This document shows, piece by piece, positions 1 through 12,255 of a DNA stretch of 64,000 nt; the stretch's first letter is position 1; each line of letters opens with the position of its first letter. Source of the stretch: Adineta ricciae (Eukaryota; Rotifera; Eurotatoria; Adinetida; Adinetidae); contig CAJNOJ010000170.1 in assembly GCA_905250025.1 (NCBI GenBank), forward strand, positions 124,001 to 188,000, in the 5' to 3' direction. The notes under the pieces are model-generated. The model made no database searches and was not told where the DNA came from. It saw nothing but the letters and a program-made list of their open reading frames with translations. The position numbers and the translations under genes are program-made.

Positions 1-1085
1 TACATTTTTTTTGTATCTTTAGTCTTCATACACACACCTGATTCCATGACGAAAATCTTTTTTCTTTCGGTCCGATCAAATCGAATTCATCAATTATGTC
101 ATAGATAAAGAAAGAATAAACATCAAAACTATCGAGAATAGGCACACCTAGAGGAAGGGTATATCAGCAAGTGAAACTATTTTACCTGAATTAACGTGTT
201 AGAGTCAGGTGTACCTATTATTTACATTAGTCTTGATGAATCAAAACGATATCATTGATAAGAAACCTGCTCGTGTATTTTTCCATACAATCATTTGAAA
301 GTCAAATTAAAAAAGTCGTTCTTTCCATAAAACTATTTCATTGAAAAGACAAGAATTTCTTTCATTCATGATCATACAAATAGAGCATGACTACAATAGT
401 TATACCGTTCATTACCATGAACATCACGCTCTCGATTGTCTCGTATTTTAAATCTAAAACGACAGTATTACACAATAAGAAATTTATTTATTGAATAGAT
501 AATTTTCATTCTTTCATATTCGCTTGTAGATGTCATTATCATTCGCGTCCAATGTTTCAAGTCAACGCAATGCACTTTACAGTATAATGTTTTATCGATA
601 TCCTATATACAAAAATATATTAGTTTCAAGGAAAAATAGAACAACCAAAGTTGAACGAATTCATCAGATATGTCATATGTAGATGATTTATTAAATCTTG
701 CACTTCTCATACAATTGATTTTACACAAAAGCAAATCCAGTAATTCACAATGAATACATTTTCTCTTTTAATTCAATAAATATTTCTTTTTAGATCTCAT
801 TTATGTCCCATTGATGCTCTTAAAGTATACAAACAAGTATACTGCGAAGTTTCAATATCTGTGTATCTTCATTGGGACTATCGAAATGGTTGTCTATTTA
901 TCGATATGACACCAATAGTCTTATCGAGACTCACGTCTTTATTTTCATCAATAGTGTCGCTCGCTTTCAACAAATGAAACATGATTTATCAAAACACAAT
1001 ATTTTCGTCTTTGTGAAATCTCTTTTATTGTTGAGTTTCCAGAATTCAACGAACTTAATTCACCTTATAACAAGAGAAATATCCA
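1..1085. other. No confident gene; AT-rich flank
   Basis: No recognisable gene. A plus-strand stretch from about 794, after a possible acceptor (ttttag), stays open for about 60 codons to a stop near 977. It has no domain I know and no clear upstream exon. The rest is AT-rich and full of stops. It lies downstream of the minus-strand PPR gene. Confidence 0.5.
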
Positions 1086-2851
1086 TTAAAAATGATCGTT
1101 ACATGAACATTTTCCATCTGCAAAATGGTGAATGCGATTAGCGTCGCGTACAATGATCTGACAATTACGAATTTGACTAATCAGTTTGATTGCATTATCT
1201 ATACAAATAATCAATAAAAAATAAAATATTTTCGTCGTATTGCATTCGAAATCAATTATTGCCAAGTGACTTACGACAATCATCACAAATACGAAGATTC
1301 TTCACTATTTGGATTCGTGATGGAATTGGCTGTTGAATGAAATTATATGCTAATGCCAATCTTTCACTGTGACTATTAAGAATCGATTCAACAGTTTCAT
1401 CAGGCATCATTGGACGTGTTATCCAGCTTGAATCAAACTTATGACCATGTTCAATGAGTTCACTTTCGATTCGACCAAGTTCATCATAAATTTCTTTCGT
1501 CCGTGGATGAGATCGATCTTGAGCACGAAATTGCTAAGAATTAAATAAAATATTCGAATGAAATTAACATAGAAACATCTTATCTACCACAAGTTCATCG
1601 TTGATCTCAGTCCAAGATAATCCCATTTGTTTTTTTGCACCAGATCGACTCAGATTCCATCTCATTTGTGATGCTTCATCTAAGTTTCCCGATGCCGCTA
1701 ATACATTAGTGAGAAGAACTGAAGCTGATATCAAATCTTTGTCCAAAGCATGAAATAACTTCTGTATTCGTTGAGTTATTTGTCGCGCAAGAGAAACATC
1801 GTTTTGATTACGAACACCCGATAACAATGACACTAAAAAATGAAATAAACTCGTTATACAATATATAAAAATCTTTCTCAATCTTGTATTAATAGCGTTT
1901 CGAGGATATGTGAAATACTTTCCATGGAAAGAAAAATGGATTCAGATAGGTTTAATGGCAAAACTTACTATACATAGGTAGACAAGGAGGTTGATGACGT
2001 TCGAATTCTTCAATCAATTCTTTGGCTTCATCGAAAAGAAATAAACGACTCAAACAATCGACCTAAACAGACAGATTCAGCATTTATTGTTTAATAATGA
2101 AATTCGTTTCACAACCATTGCTGTATAAACCCATTTATTTGTCATACTAATCGTTGAAAAAATGAAACGAGCTTCATCAACAAGACCTGAATGCGAACAG
2201 GCATTTAACACACAAACATGAGTTTTTTCAACGATCATTTCCACTGGCATTCGATAATAAAGTTCAATTGCTTTATGACCCAATCCATTTAAACCATATG
2301 AATTAACTAAGAAAATAGATTCGGGAGACGAAAAAAAAAGATACCTCAAACTCTAAACTTACTCATAGCCGTATATGCTACAGGATCCGGTTGATCAATC
2401 TGTTTGAAGATTTGTTCTGCTTTCTTTACAAATCCTACTTTACCCTTGTTGAAAATAAGAAATAGATTCAAACAAATATAGACGATTTAATATCTTACCC
2501 ACATATGGATTAAAGTTGTTTGAAACTGAAGATCATTGAACATTGAAGATGGAATTTGTTTTACAATTGTTCGACAGCGTGACTCAATCCCAATTTGAGC
2601 ACATGCATCGATTAGAAGAACAAAAATGATTTTGTCTGGTTGAATGCCTTCTTTTTTCATCTTTTCATACAAATCAATAGTTTTCATTGGCAATCGATGA
2701 TCGTTATAACATTTCATCATTTGTCCATAATCGATTACAACATGTTCCAACATATCAAATAGTTTTTCAGCATTTGAAATGTCACCACATTTGATGAACA
2801 TATCAAATGTAGCAACAAGAATGTGTTTATTTTTGCGATTGATCAATGGCA
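1086..2851 (-). CDS. PPR-DYW protein, copy A, 5' end cut by gap
   Basis: Pentatricopeptide repeat protein of the plant-like PPR-E-DYW class. Such proteins bind organelle RNA and the DYW domain is a cytidine deaminase for C-to-U editing; the target here is unknown. Read on the minus strand through short introns it has PPR repeats, for example one with [14 protein letters not shown], then an E region with GLSWTEI (PG-box like). The deaminase zinc signature follows: HSE near 1360 and CDDC near 1295. The end is [17 protein letters not shown] replacing DYW. All exons are open. The 5' part is missing because the scaffold join at 2852 cuts it. It is clearly diverged from copy B at 3905, more like a paralogue or ohnologue than an allele. 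Family sure; exon borders approximate. Confidence 0.85.
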
Positions 2852-2852
2852 N
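2852..2852. other. Scaffold join (single n)
   Basis: A single n. Left of it is the interior of PPR copy A (minus). Right of it is the C-terminal part of MMAB (minus), cut in the conserved LSDYLF motif. Both genes are truncated at the same base, so this is a join, not a biological fusion. Confidence 0.9.
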
Positions 2853-3518
2853 AATAAATAATCACTTAGTCTATTCAAATAAATTCCCATTATCGTTTCT
2901 TGTTGTTCTTCAGTTTGATCGTGCGACCATTTGGTTAGTAAACGTTCACATCGACGACAAACAGCACGAGAAAAATGAAGATACGAACCTGCTTGACTGT
3001 TACCTCCAGGCAAGATAAAATTACGTAGTGGAGGTAATTCTTCAGTCATCTGGTCGATTTGTTTTTCCAAATGTTCAATTAATGTTGAATCATTGAAGAC
3101 AAAACGTGATGAACGATTACCTGCAGCAACACATGAACCAATTTCAAAAAGACAACATTGAATATTCTCCAAATCTTTCGATATTTCAGGAAAAGAACAA
3201 GTCGATCGAGCAATGCCAATGACGGATGACAATTCATCAAGAGTACCAAGAACATCGAACACCAATGAATCTTTTGAGACACGATTTGAACCCGAACCTA
3301 ACAAAGCTGATGTACCTCGATCACCAGTACGTGTGTAAATCTTTGGTAAATGTGTCGATTTACTACAAGAGAAAAACATTCTCCTTTAGGAATTTTGAAA
3401 ACGTTGTCAATGTCTATAGGAAATACTTTGTTTGACTGGTAGCTTCAGTTTTAGCTACAGTTATTGGTTCTGATGTTGAATCTTTTGAAAGGTGACAGGA
3501 AGTTTGAAATGAAGCCAT
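2853..3518 (-). CDS. MMAB: Cob(I)alamin adenosyltransferase, 3' end cut by gap
   Basis: ATP:cob(I)alamin adenosyltransferase of the PduO/MMAB type. It makes adenosylcobalamin for methylmalonyl-CoA mutase in mitochondria. Seen: the N-terminal ATP-binding signature KIYTRTGDRGTSALLGSG, then GTLDELSS, then FILPGG, HFSRAVCRRCERLL and NRLSDYL, in family order. I place the start at 3518 (MASFQTSCHLS) with an intron of about 64 nt from 3426 down to 3363, giving a plausible mitochondrial presequence. An alternative in-exon ATG at 3379 would omit that leader. The last 15-25 residues are lost at the join at 2852. It diverges from PPR copy B across a 386-bp gap. Confidence 0.9.
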
Positions 3519-3904
3519 TGAATATTTTGTGACTATTCTAGTGATACAACCTATGTGTTTAAGAGGAAGACGAATCATATATATCTAGAGCAGACGAAAA
3601 ACTACAGTTGAACGCTCTCATAAAGTATTTTCGTTGTGTCTTAATCAACGTTTCAGTTTATGTAGATGTTTAACTGATTCAGCAACTGCTATTGGTTAGA
3701 ATGATTAGAACCAATGAAATTAAGATAACAACGAATGTCGCTTGTGTTTCTCGTCTACTAGAAAGTTTACGATCTGATTGTTTCAATTTCACATATAAAT
3801 TGATTCATTACCTTTGATCAACTTACCCAACAATGATTATGATTGATTTCCCTCTAAACATGAGATTAAAACAATCAGTGACACTGCAGATCATGTTATT
3901 TTAG
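3519..3904. promoter_or_regulatory. Divergent intergenic region MMAB / PPR-B
   Basis: The 386 bp between two divergent starts must hold the promoters of MMAB (minus) and PPR copy B (plus). No clear TATA box. A possible acceptor (attttag) directly precedes the PPR ATG at 3905, so that gene may have a 5' UTR intron. Confidence 0.4.
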
Positions 3905-6266
3905 ATGTTTTCGATATTAATTTCTATCTCTCATCATACGAATTCCAAATTTCTCACTCATTTGCGTACGATCGGAAATTTACGGAAAATAAATGTTGAA
4001 GTTGAAATGAAAAAGCTCAATGATAAACAACAATATACGAAAGCACTTGACTTATTCGATCAACATGAACATCAATTAGTGTTAACAGATAGACTCATCG
4101 TTCAAGCAATGAAAGCTTGTTCTCAATTAGAACATCTCGAACGCGGTCAGATCATTCACAAGAAACTCTCGAATAATTTATTAGACAACAATTATGTACA
4201 AACTTCACTTATTAACTTTTACGGTAAATATATCTCGTTTGATTCAATTAAAACTGTTTCTTTTTGTTCTTGTAGCACATTGCGGTCGAATAACTGATGC
4301 TCAGCGTGTTTTTGATTCATCCAGCAATAAAACATTGATTCAATACGGTTCAATGATGAAAGGTTATATTACATATATATATTCAATGGTGCTTTGATTG
4401 GTTTCTTGTTCAGGTTTCATCAAAAACCGTATGCCAGAAAAGGCGATTGAACTTTTTACGAGTCTAGCTAGTCCAGACAGTGTGATTTTCTGTCTTCTAT
4501 TTAATAGTTGTGCTCGTCTTCGGACCACGACGGCATTGGATATCGGTCGAAAGGTTTGGTCTCAAATGCCACCAATTCACTACCAAAATAAATACGTACT
4601 CAATGCTGCGCTTGATATGTTTATTAAATGTGGTGATTTATCGAATGCTGAAAAATTTTTCGCCCAAATTAAACATACTACAAATGGGTATGCACAGATA
4701 ATGACTTGTTATAATGAACAACGTGAACCGATGGACACGATTAATTTATACGAAAAGATGAAAAAAGAAGGTGTTCGTCCAGACTCAATTATTTTCCTTC
4801 TCTTAATCAATGCATGTGCACAACATGGAGTTGAATCACGTGCTCGCTCAATTGTTAGCGAGATCCCGTCGTCAATGTTAACGGACCGTAAACTTCGAAA
4901 TTCTTTAATTCACTTGTGGGTAAGTGCAGCTTGATTATTTAGTTTTCTATTTGCTATTTTATTTTTCAAGGGTAAAGTGAGTTGCGTGAGCGAAGCCAAA
5001 CAAGTCTTTGAACAGATTGATCAACCCAATCATATATCATATACTGCTATGAGTAAATTTATCTTTTATTCTGAATTCTTGTCTTGTCGGAATATCTTGT
5101 CTAAATAGTTAACGCATATGGTCTCAATGGATTAGGTCATGATGCACTTGAACTCTATTATCGAATGCCATCGGAAATGATCGTTGAAAAAACATATGCT
5201 TGTATTTTGAATGCATGTTCGCATTCTGGACTTGTTAATGAGGCTCGTTCAATTTTTTCCACGATTTCAATGAAAAATAAATGGATTTATACAGCAATGG
5301 TTGGTAAACTAATCTGATTAGAAAATATTAAACTGGGAATTAATTTATTCAGATCGATTGTTTGAGTCGCTCATTTTTCTTTGAAGAAGCAAAACATCTG
5401 ATCCAGGAATTTGAACGTTATGATTCTCCTTATGTACCCATGTATGGTAAGTTTCCCTCCATATATATCTTTTTGCAAAAAAGCAATTTCTTTCCAGTCA
5501 CTGAAAATACAGCAGATTTGTTTTTTAGTGTCACTGTTATCTGGTGCTCGTAATCAAAACAATTTATCTCTGGCACGAGAAACAATCCATCGAATACAAG
5601 AACTATTTCAAAATGCTGACGAATACTTAGTATCAGCTGCAACACTCTTTACAAACATTTTAGCGTCATCAGGCGAATTAGATGAAGCATCGCAAATGCG
5701 ACACGATATGTATCGATCTGGTGCAAAGAAACGAAGTGGTTTATCTTGGACTGAAATTAATGGTGAAGTGGCAGTACGGAAAAATGATCTTTCGTATTGC
5801 TCCTATATTGATATTTCATTCGATTTCTAGAAATTTCGCGTTCAGGACAGATCCCATCCACGAACTCAAGAAATTTATGATGAACTAGATCGAATCGAAA
5901 GCGAGCTCATTGAACATGGCCACAAGTTCGATTCAAGCTGGATAACACGTCCAATGATGCCTGATGAAACTGTTGAATCGATTCTCAATAGTCATAGTGA
6001 AAGATTAGCACTCGCGTATAATTTCATTCAACGACCGATTCCATCACGAATTCAGATAGTGAAGAATTTACGTATTTGTGGTGATTGTCGTAAGTCGAGA
6101 TCCTGATTGATAATAAAAAATGCGCATTCTTTGCGAATTTTTTCTTGTTATAGATGGTGCTATCAAATTAATTAGTCGAATTCGTCAATGCCAAATTGTC
6201 ATTCGTGATGCGAATCGTATTCATCATTTTGCAGATGGAAAATGTTCATGTAATGATCATTTCTAG
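3905..6266 (+). CDS. PPR-DYW protein, copy B, complete
   Basis: Complete PPR-E-DYW protein in about eight exons with introns near 50 nt. The N-terminus (MFSILISISHHTNSKFL) is basic and hydroxyl-rich, compatible with mitochondrial import. PPR repeats run from about 4000 to 5300 (e.g. FIKCGDLSNAEKFF, EKMKKEGVRPDSIIFLLL). The E region has SGLSWTEI near 5740. The DYW deaminase keeps HSE near 5993, the CGDC zinc motif at 6077-6088 and the end [14 protein letters not shown]. Known for the family: these residues bind the catalytic zinc of a C-to-U RNA editing deaminase. Inferred: an editing factor acting on mitochondrial RNA. The tail DHF instead of DYW is tolerated in variants. Its last exon is repeated after the n at 6406. 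Confidence 0.9.
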
Positions 6267-6627
6267 AAGAAAATTTGTTTCTTGACACGCTTTCTCTTAT
6301 ATTCATTACTTAAAAGAATCGGATAAGATTTCTAGTAATGGAATTGTGCGAGATTCCAGTGACAAAACATCAATCGCTTTTGAGTCTGTTTACTGTAGGT
6401 ATTCANTCAATGCCAAATTGTCATTCGTGATGCGAATCGTATTCATCATTTTGCAGATGGAAAATGTTCATGTAATGATCATTTCTAGAAGAAAATTTGT
6501 TTCTTGACACGCTTTCTCTTATATTCATTACTTAAAAGAATCGGATAAGATTTCTAGTAATGGAATTGTGCGAGATTCCAGTGACAAAACATCAATCGCT
6601 TTTGAGTCTGTTTACTGTAGGTATTCA
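6185..6627. repeat. 221-bp exact direct duplication around n (6406)
   Basis: 6185-6405 and 6407-6627 are the same sequence in the same orientation, with no difference I could find, separated only by the n. The unit holds the last coding bases of PPR-B and its 3' UTR. This is what an unmerged contig overlap looks like. Confidence 0.95.
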
Positions 6628-7386
6628 ACTATGATCTCTCATAGCCTGAGGAAAACTCATCGCATCACGTGAAATTATAGGGGGAGTGGATTCTGGATGA
6701 TCTTGCAATACCTTCGTATATCGTAGGAACCACTTGGATTAGATATGAACTTATATATTGCATACTAATAGCAATTATAGATCGCGAATCGAACCAGGAC
6801 TTGACCTTAATCGAACTAATGAGATGAAATAATGTGGCATCGCTTGAGAGCGTTTCTGAACTGGACGGAAAATGTTATAGTCGTAGTATGAACAACATTT
6901 ATTCGATAAATGTCGTTACATGACAGATGATTCTTCAAAGATGATATTAGAGGTCAATGAACACATTTAAATTGATTATTTCATGAAATTAACAAGACTT
7001 AATCCATATGTGCATCACAGCGAAAGGAAAGATGACGAAGCTGCATACTATACTAACATTAATAGATAGACATGCAAAAACCAGTCAAGTTTGAAAGTAC
7101 TAATCGTCTACATTCTCAAGACAGACACGATCGGTTTTTGACGACTTAAATTATCCTTTATCTTGCTCTATAGATTATTAACTTCTTTTTTAATTCAATA
7201 CAAAAAAGGTTCTGCAGTTATTTTTGTTCATTTCAATTGTGTTTCATATGAATGTTAGCATATCATGCGTGAAACTCTTTTTCAGATAAACTATTCATTA
7301 GTTTAATTCAATTTATTATAGAACAAATATTAAACAAATGTATGCTATTAAAACTAAAAAAGAATACACATATATCATACAGAGAA
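6628..7386. other. Intergenic, no gene seen
   Basis: About 760 bp of AT-rich sequence with stops in all frames, between the 3' ends of PPR-B (plus) and CCDC61 (minus), i.e. a convergent intergenic space. Confidence 0.6.
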
Positions 7387-9727
7387 TTAACTTGGCAAGT
7401 TTTCCTTCATAAACTTTTCTAATGATTTTAATCGTTCGTCAATATCAATCATATCATTTGCATTGGCCAGTTCTACTTTAGTTGGATCAACATCTAAAAG
7501 TAATTGAATCGCCTGTTAGAAAAGAATATTTCCGAAGTCAAAACGTACTTTGCTGATGTTGAGACTTATATGGAACAAAGCCGGTGGTATTATTCGATGC
7601 TGCTTTACGCAGAACGGCTGGTGAAGAAACACCTTCCATATCCTATATGAATTTGAAAAAGGAATAGTTATCGCATATGAAAATCAGATCTCTACATACA
7701 GAATCAGTTGAATCTTTTGGTTTATATCCAGAAGATTGTTTTCGAGCAGAACTTCGTCGAGAACCTGATGTACGTAGACCATCATCGCTATCATTTAACC
7801 GTAAACTAGCAACTAAACAAGAAGATTATTGGTCATGGCGTCAAAGAAGATCTGACATTTACTTGATCCTGCCTTACTGCCACCTCGAACAGAAAAATCT
7901 AAAAGAAAAGAAGAGATCTCGATAGGTTGTACTGAGAAAGATAGAAGAACTCCTACCACTCATATCAGAATCGGAACCGCGTCGACCAGCACTTCGTCTT
8001 CGTCGTGCTTCTCGGCTTCTAAACGACAAGCTTTGCATTGATTTTGTTTTTCAAAAGAACAACTATTCACTTTTGTAATTCAATTTGTCTTAGTTTAAGA
8101 TTTCGTTCGCGAATGTATGCTGTTGGATTGAATCGACCACGAGAATCTACATCGATAGTTTCAACAACTGAGCGAAGAGAGAAAATAGCTGAGATTCTAC
8201 CTGCCGGTGATGATGATCGTTTTGTAATACTTGTCGAACGCTGACGCGTTTCACTTCCACTTCGCCGAGAATCATTCGAAGTTGAACGATGTTTTGAACG
8301 ATTTCGTGATGAAAGTGTTGGTAATAAATGATCTGAACGAGGTCGACGTTGATCACCACCTGATGATGGACGAGATGAAGAAGGTGGACGTTGCTGTTGT
8401 TGCGATGAACGAGGTGAATAACTATAAATATTCCAGCATGTTTTCAAGTTCTTTTTATCTGATTGAAACATACCCATTCAATTGTAATGATCGTTCTCTT
8501 GATGATGATCGAACTGTTGTTGGATGATGAAGAGTACTATTCAATAGAATAAGTTCAGATCAAATCTTTGTTCTTGACGAAATTACCTTCGTTTGAGTAA
8601 AGCGATTTCGTTGGTTAAACTACGCACTTTCGATTTCAATTGTCTTTCCGAGCTTTTCAGTGATTCCACCTGGAAAGAACTTTTCATTACTTTGAATTCG
8701 AGAAAAAAATGGATTTTACTTGATCATTCAATACTCGATAATCTTCCGTTTTTGTCGCTTTTGTTCGTTCTTTTGTTAATGCATCTTCACTTGCTCGCAC
8801 CATTTGACGTAACAAGTCAATTTGTTGTTGTTGTTCATTGGAATTACTTGATGAACGATGGGAAGACAACTGTTGACGAAAATCAGTATTCTCTTTCTTT
8901 AACCGTGCACATCTAAATGAAATCGAAGAAGTTCATATTTGCTGGAGCAAATATTTCATCTTACTCTCTTTGTAATCGTATGATATCACTTCGTTCAACA
9001 TCTGATTCAAGCTAAATGGACAAGTCCAAACGATATGAATGTCGAAAAACTTGAATTTTGCTTTTACCCGTGATTTTAACAAACGATTTTCATTCGTTAG
9101 TTGTCGAATCTGTTGCATCAAAACAACTGGATCTGGTTTACCACAATATGGAAGTGATAATGGATAATAAATCCGATCATATTCAGCATTATAAGTCAAA
9201 ATTAAATATCGTTTATTTGCTAATTGAACATTGGTTGGTTGATGATGAGTTAAATTTTCACTATGACCTTGTCGTTTCTTTCTCAGCGCTTCCAAATCAT
9301 CATATGTAAATAAATCAATATTAACTGACGTACTTTCCTAAACGAAAATCTTTTCGTAGAAGCAAAGAAATTGCTAATCAGCACCTACTTGATTGATGGC
9401 ATTTTCAAGCATATTAACAAAAACGCTAAATGATTTGAAATTGCCTGTTTTGGCTGTCATTGTTTCGATTGCTAAAAGAAAAGAATGAATTCATGCTCAG
9501 TAAGAGTACTTTTTTTTACCAGTAGCATCAAATGATGCTTTCCATTGATCAGCACTTTCTTTGGCTTCAACTTCTAAATCCATCTGTGCTTGTTTAGAAT
9601 TATGAACAGACATTGTGATAATATACGGTTGGTTTCGTATGGATATTTCATTTGAACAAACATGTTTCAACGATGAAGAATCTGATAAACCTGGACTGAT
9701 TGCTGAGAGATCAAGTGAATCTTTCAT
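7387..9727 (-). CDS. CCDC61: CCDC61 (VFL3 family) centriole/basal body protein
   Basis: Coiled-coil domain protein 61, a paralogue of SAS6/XRCC4-type proteins that acts at basal bodies and centriolar satellites. I read about 12 exons. The N-terminal head ends with ADQWKASFDA and TGNFKSFSVFVNMLE. Then comes LANKRYLILTYNAEYDRIYYPLPLPY-like sequence with GKPDPVVL, a hallmark of the family. A coiled coil follows (QLTNENRLLKSR, LRQMVRASEDALTKERTK, SLTNEIALLKRR), then a Ser/Arg-rich basic region, the RFNPTAYIRERN motif and a short C-terminal helix ending RLKSLEKFMKENLPS. Start at 9727. Exon borders seen include 9520-9727, 9389-9471 and 9068-9337. Ciliated rotifers need this protein, so it is an ordinary core gene here. 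Confidence 0.9.
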
Positions 9728-10278
9728 ATCTAAAAGTTGAAAACAAATTCCATGGAAATTTTCATAAAAGACAATCAAAGAAATGAATCATCATTACACC
9801 AAATATTACACATACAGTTGGGGTAAACAAGCGAGCAAGGAATTGACTTTAGTCGATTATCATGCAATGAGCAAAAGCAACCTAACATTCAGCGGAGGGT
9901 CTTCTCTTCGAAAAACAACATTACCCTATGTAGATTGAATTTAAATTTGATCTGAATGAGTTCTTTAACAGAGATTAGAGAAATATGGAACGATGGGTTC
10001 TTCTCATCTTACTTGTTGCACTTCTGTAAATCTCATCTTTACTTTTGGTCTGTTGATTGGAACTATTCCCATAGAATGAAAGATGAGGTAATCTAAAAAA
10101 AAAGACTAATTTAGTTGTTTGTTTTTTGATATATTGAGAACAGAAAAACGGAAATCTCTCTTCTACATTTATTCGCAGTGTCGACAATGAATCGGTTCAA
10201 TGTCTATTTTTCTGCATAAAAGGATGAATAAACAAATAAAGGAAAAAGATAAATCAATGTTTTTCTTTCTGTCGACTA
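9728..10278. other. Intergenic, no gene seen
   Basis: About 550 bp between two minus-strand genes. It must hold the CCDC61 promoter and the 3' UTR of the core-1 gene. A possible 5' UTR exon for CCDC61 cannot be excluded. No coding signal seen. Confidence 0.5.
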
Positions 10279-12255
10279 TTAATGGATGATGGTATACATG
10301 CGACTACGTGTTCGATTGTATTCTCGTAGTTGTTCAATCGGACCTAGAAATGGTAAACCAAATAAATATGAAACTAGACAAATCATTAACGAACCAACTG
10401 CAGCGACGGCAGGACAATGATTGTAAACGTATTGTTTCATTGCTGTCATAACTGCCTTAGCATCAACATCCTAAAAATGACATGGTGTTGCTATTGAGTT
10501 GATCATGAGTAATCAATAATACTTACATCAATGCGCGCATTCAGTTCGTGTAAGGGAATACGACGGCCATAAGCAAGTAATTGACTAGAATGAAAAAAGA
10601 TTTTGGTCTTAGTTCAAGTGAATACGTAGAATATATTTAACAAACCGTCCAATATCGTCACAAATTGCTGTTGAACCATCGAGAGCTAATAACATATTGG
10701 TTTTTAATAAATTTTTGGCTCGAGCAACTTCAATATCGGTGCAAGCTGTTGAAACACGGCACCTTTTATTATCAAACGAGAAAAACAATGATAGTATTGA
10801 GAGACAAATCGCTTTGAAGTTCATTACCATTCATCTTGTAATGCACTCATAGCATCATCAATACGCATTCGATCAGTGACTAAGTAAGTTCCCCATAGGC
10901 CAGTATCACTGTAGGATGTATTGAATGCTTGATATGAATGGCATAAGTTATAGAAAACAGATTGTTGACCAAGACGTGACGCAACGAATCCACCACCGGC
11001 CATTGATCTAACAAAATCAAAAGTTTCTCGGATATATCTGGATGAATTGAGATCTCTACCTGTCCCAGTTGCCAATAATGGTGGATGCAACTAGTAAAGG
11101 AACTGTATCCGCATGCGCTAAGCCTGGACTTTCAACGGCGAGGGCAATGTGAGCTAATGGCATATCGTCATCTCGAACACGAATTTCACTACCGGAAAAT
11201 CTAAAAATTAATATTTATGATTATCTTTCTCACCGAGAAGAAAATACGAAAATTTACCGGCATGGCACAAGATCAGGTACTTCTCCTTGATAACCAGCTT
11301 TTAATTTACCAAAATGTTCTTCACTCAATTTGACTAATTGATCATGATTGATTCCTCCAGCAGCAGCCAAAATCATTCGCGGTGCTTTGTAATGTGTGCC
11401 AGCGAACTTGAGTAAATCGGCTTTTTTAATTGCTCTAGAATATCACATCAGAACTCTGACGAATACATCTTCTAAACTCAATTTACTTGACATTGTCTGT
11501 TGTACCAATGACACTTTTAGCTAATGGTGTGCCTTGATAAGCTGTTGCATGCAAATGATCTAATGTAACTTGTTGATAATCATTTTCAACTTCTTGTAGT
11601 TCCCGTAAAATTGCATGACGTTCTCGTTCAATTTCTTCTTCACTGAATTGATTGTTTTGAACAATGTCCGATAAGATTTCCACGACTATTTTATCACAAA
11701 ACAAAAAGATAGAGGAAATATTTAGCTCGATTACTTTACTTTTTGGCAAGTCTTTGCTGTAACATTTGGCATAGTAGACAGTTTGTTCGCGTGATGTATA
11801 GGCGTTCAAATGTGCACCGAGATTTTCAATTTCAGTTTCGAGTTCTTGTTGTTTTCGATTAGCTGTACCCTGAAAACAGGACACTATCATGTGCTTTCAA
11901 AGTAGTACGATATTTACTTTAAATGCCATATGTTCAAGGAAATAGGCAACACCATTATTTTGTGCGGTTTCGAATCGACTACCGGCATCAATCCAAACGC
12001 CAACTGTACATGTTGGAAGACCATAATCTTCTGATGCAACACGTAAACCATTTTTAATTGCTGTCACACGAGTTTCCGGCGCATTTAAAAGCGTTTGCTC
12101 ATAGGTTATTGATGGATTTGTTTGTAAAGCTGTTGATGCACTACGAACCTGAAATGAAAATTATTTATGAGAATGAAAGAAGACGAAAAGGAAAAGCTAA
12201 CCGATGATCGAGCAACATAACGTCCAGCTCCATGAAGAAGACTACGGAGAAGCAT
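10279..12255 (-). CDS. UQCRC1: Complex III core protein 1 / MPP-beta-like M16 peptidase
   Basis: M16 metallopeptidase-family protein of mitochondria, either cytochrome bc1 core 1 or processing peptidase beta. About ten short-intron exons. N-terminus [18 protein letters not shown] is a typical matrix-targeting leader. Then [67 protein letters not shown], and near the end [28 protein letters not shown] and GPIEQL. The zinc motif HxxEH reads YFLEH: the first zinc-binding His is Tyr. That points to the non-catalytic core-1 role, although much of the sequence resembles MPP-beta. A 51-nt intron near the 3' end (about 10335-10385) is a multiple of three with no stop, so a naive ORF reads through it. 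Confidence 0.8.

Noticed and set aside
6407-6486. Second DYW domain after PPR-B
   Set aside because: Exact repeat directly after an n; contig overlap, not a tandem domain.
8038-9309. Plus-strand ORFs rich in Asp, Asn and Val
   Set aside because: Antisense shadows of the CCDC61 coiled-coil and Ser/Arg-rich exons.
10609-10830. Separate short ORFs inside the core-1 gene
   Set aside because: They are exons of the same gene with read-through into introns.
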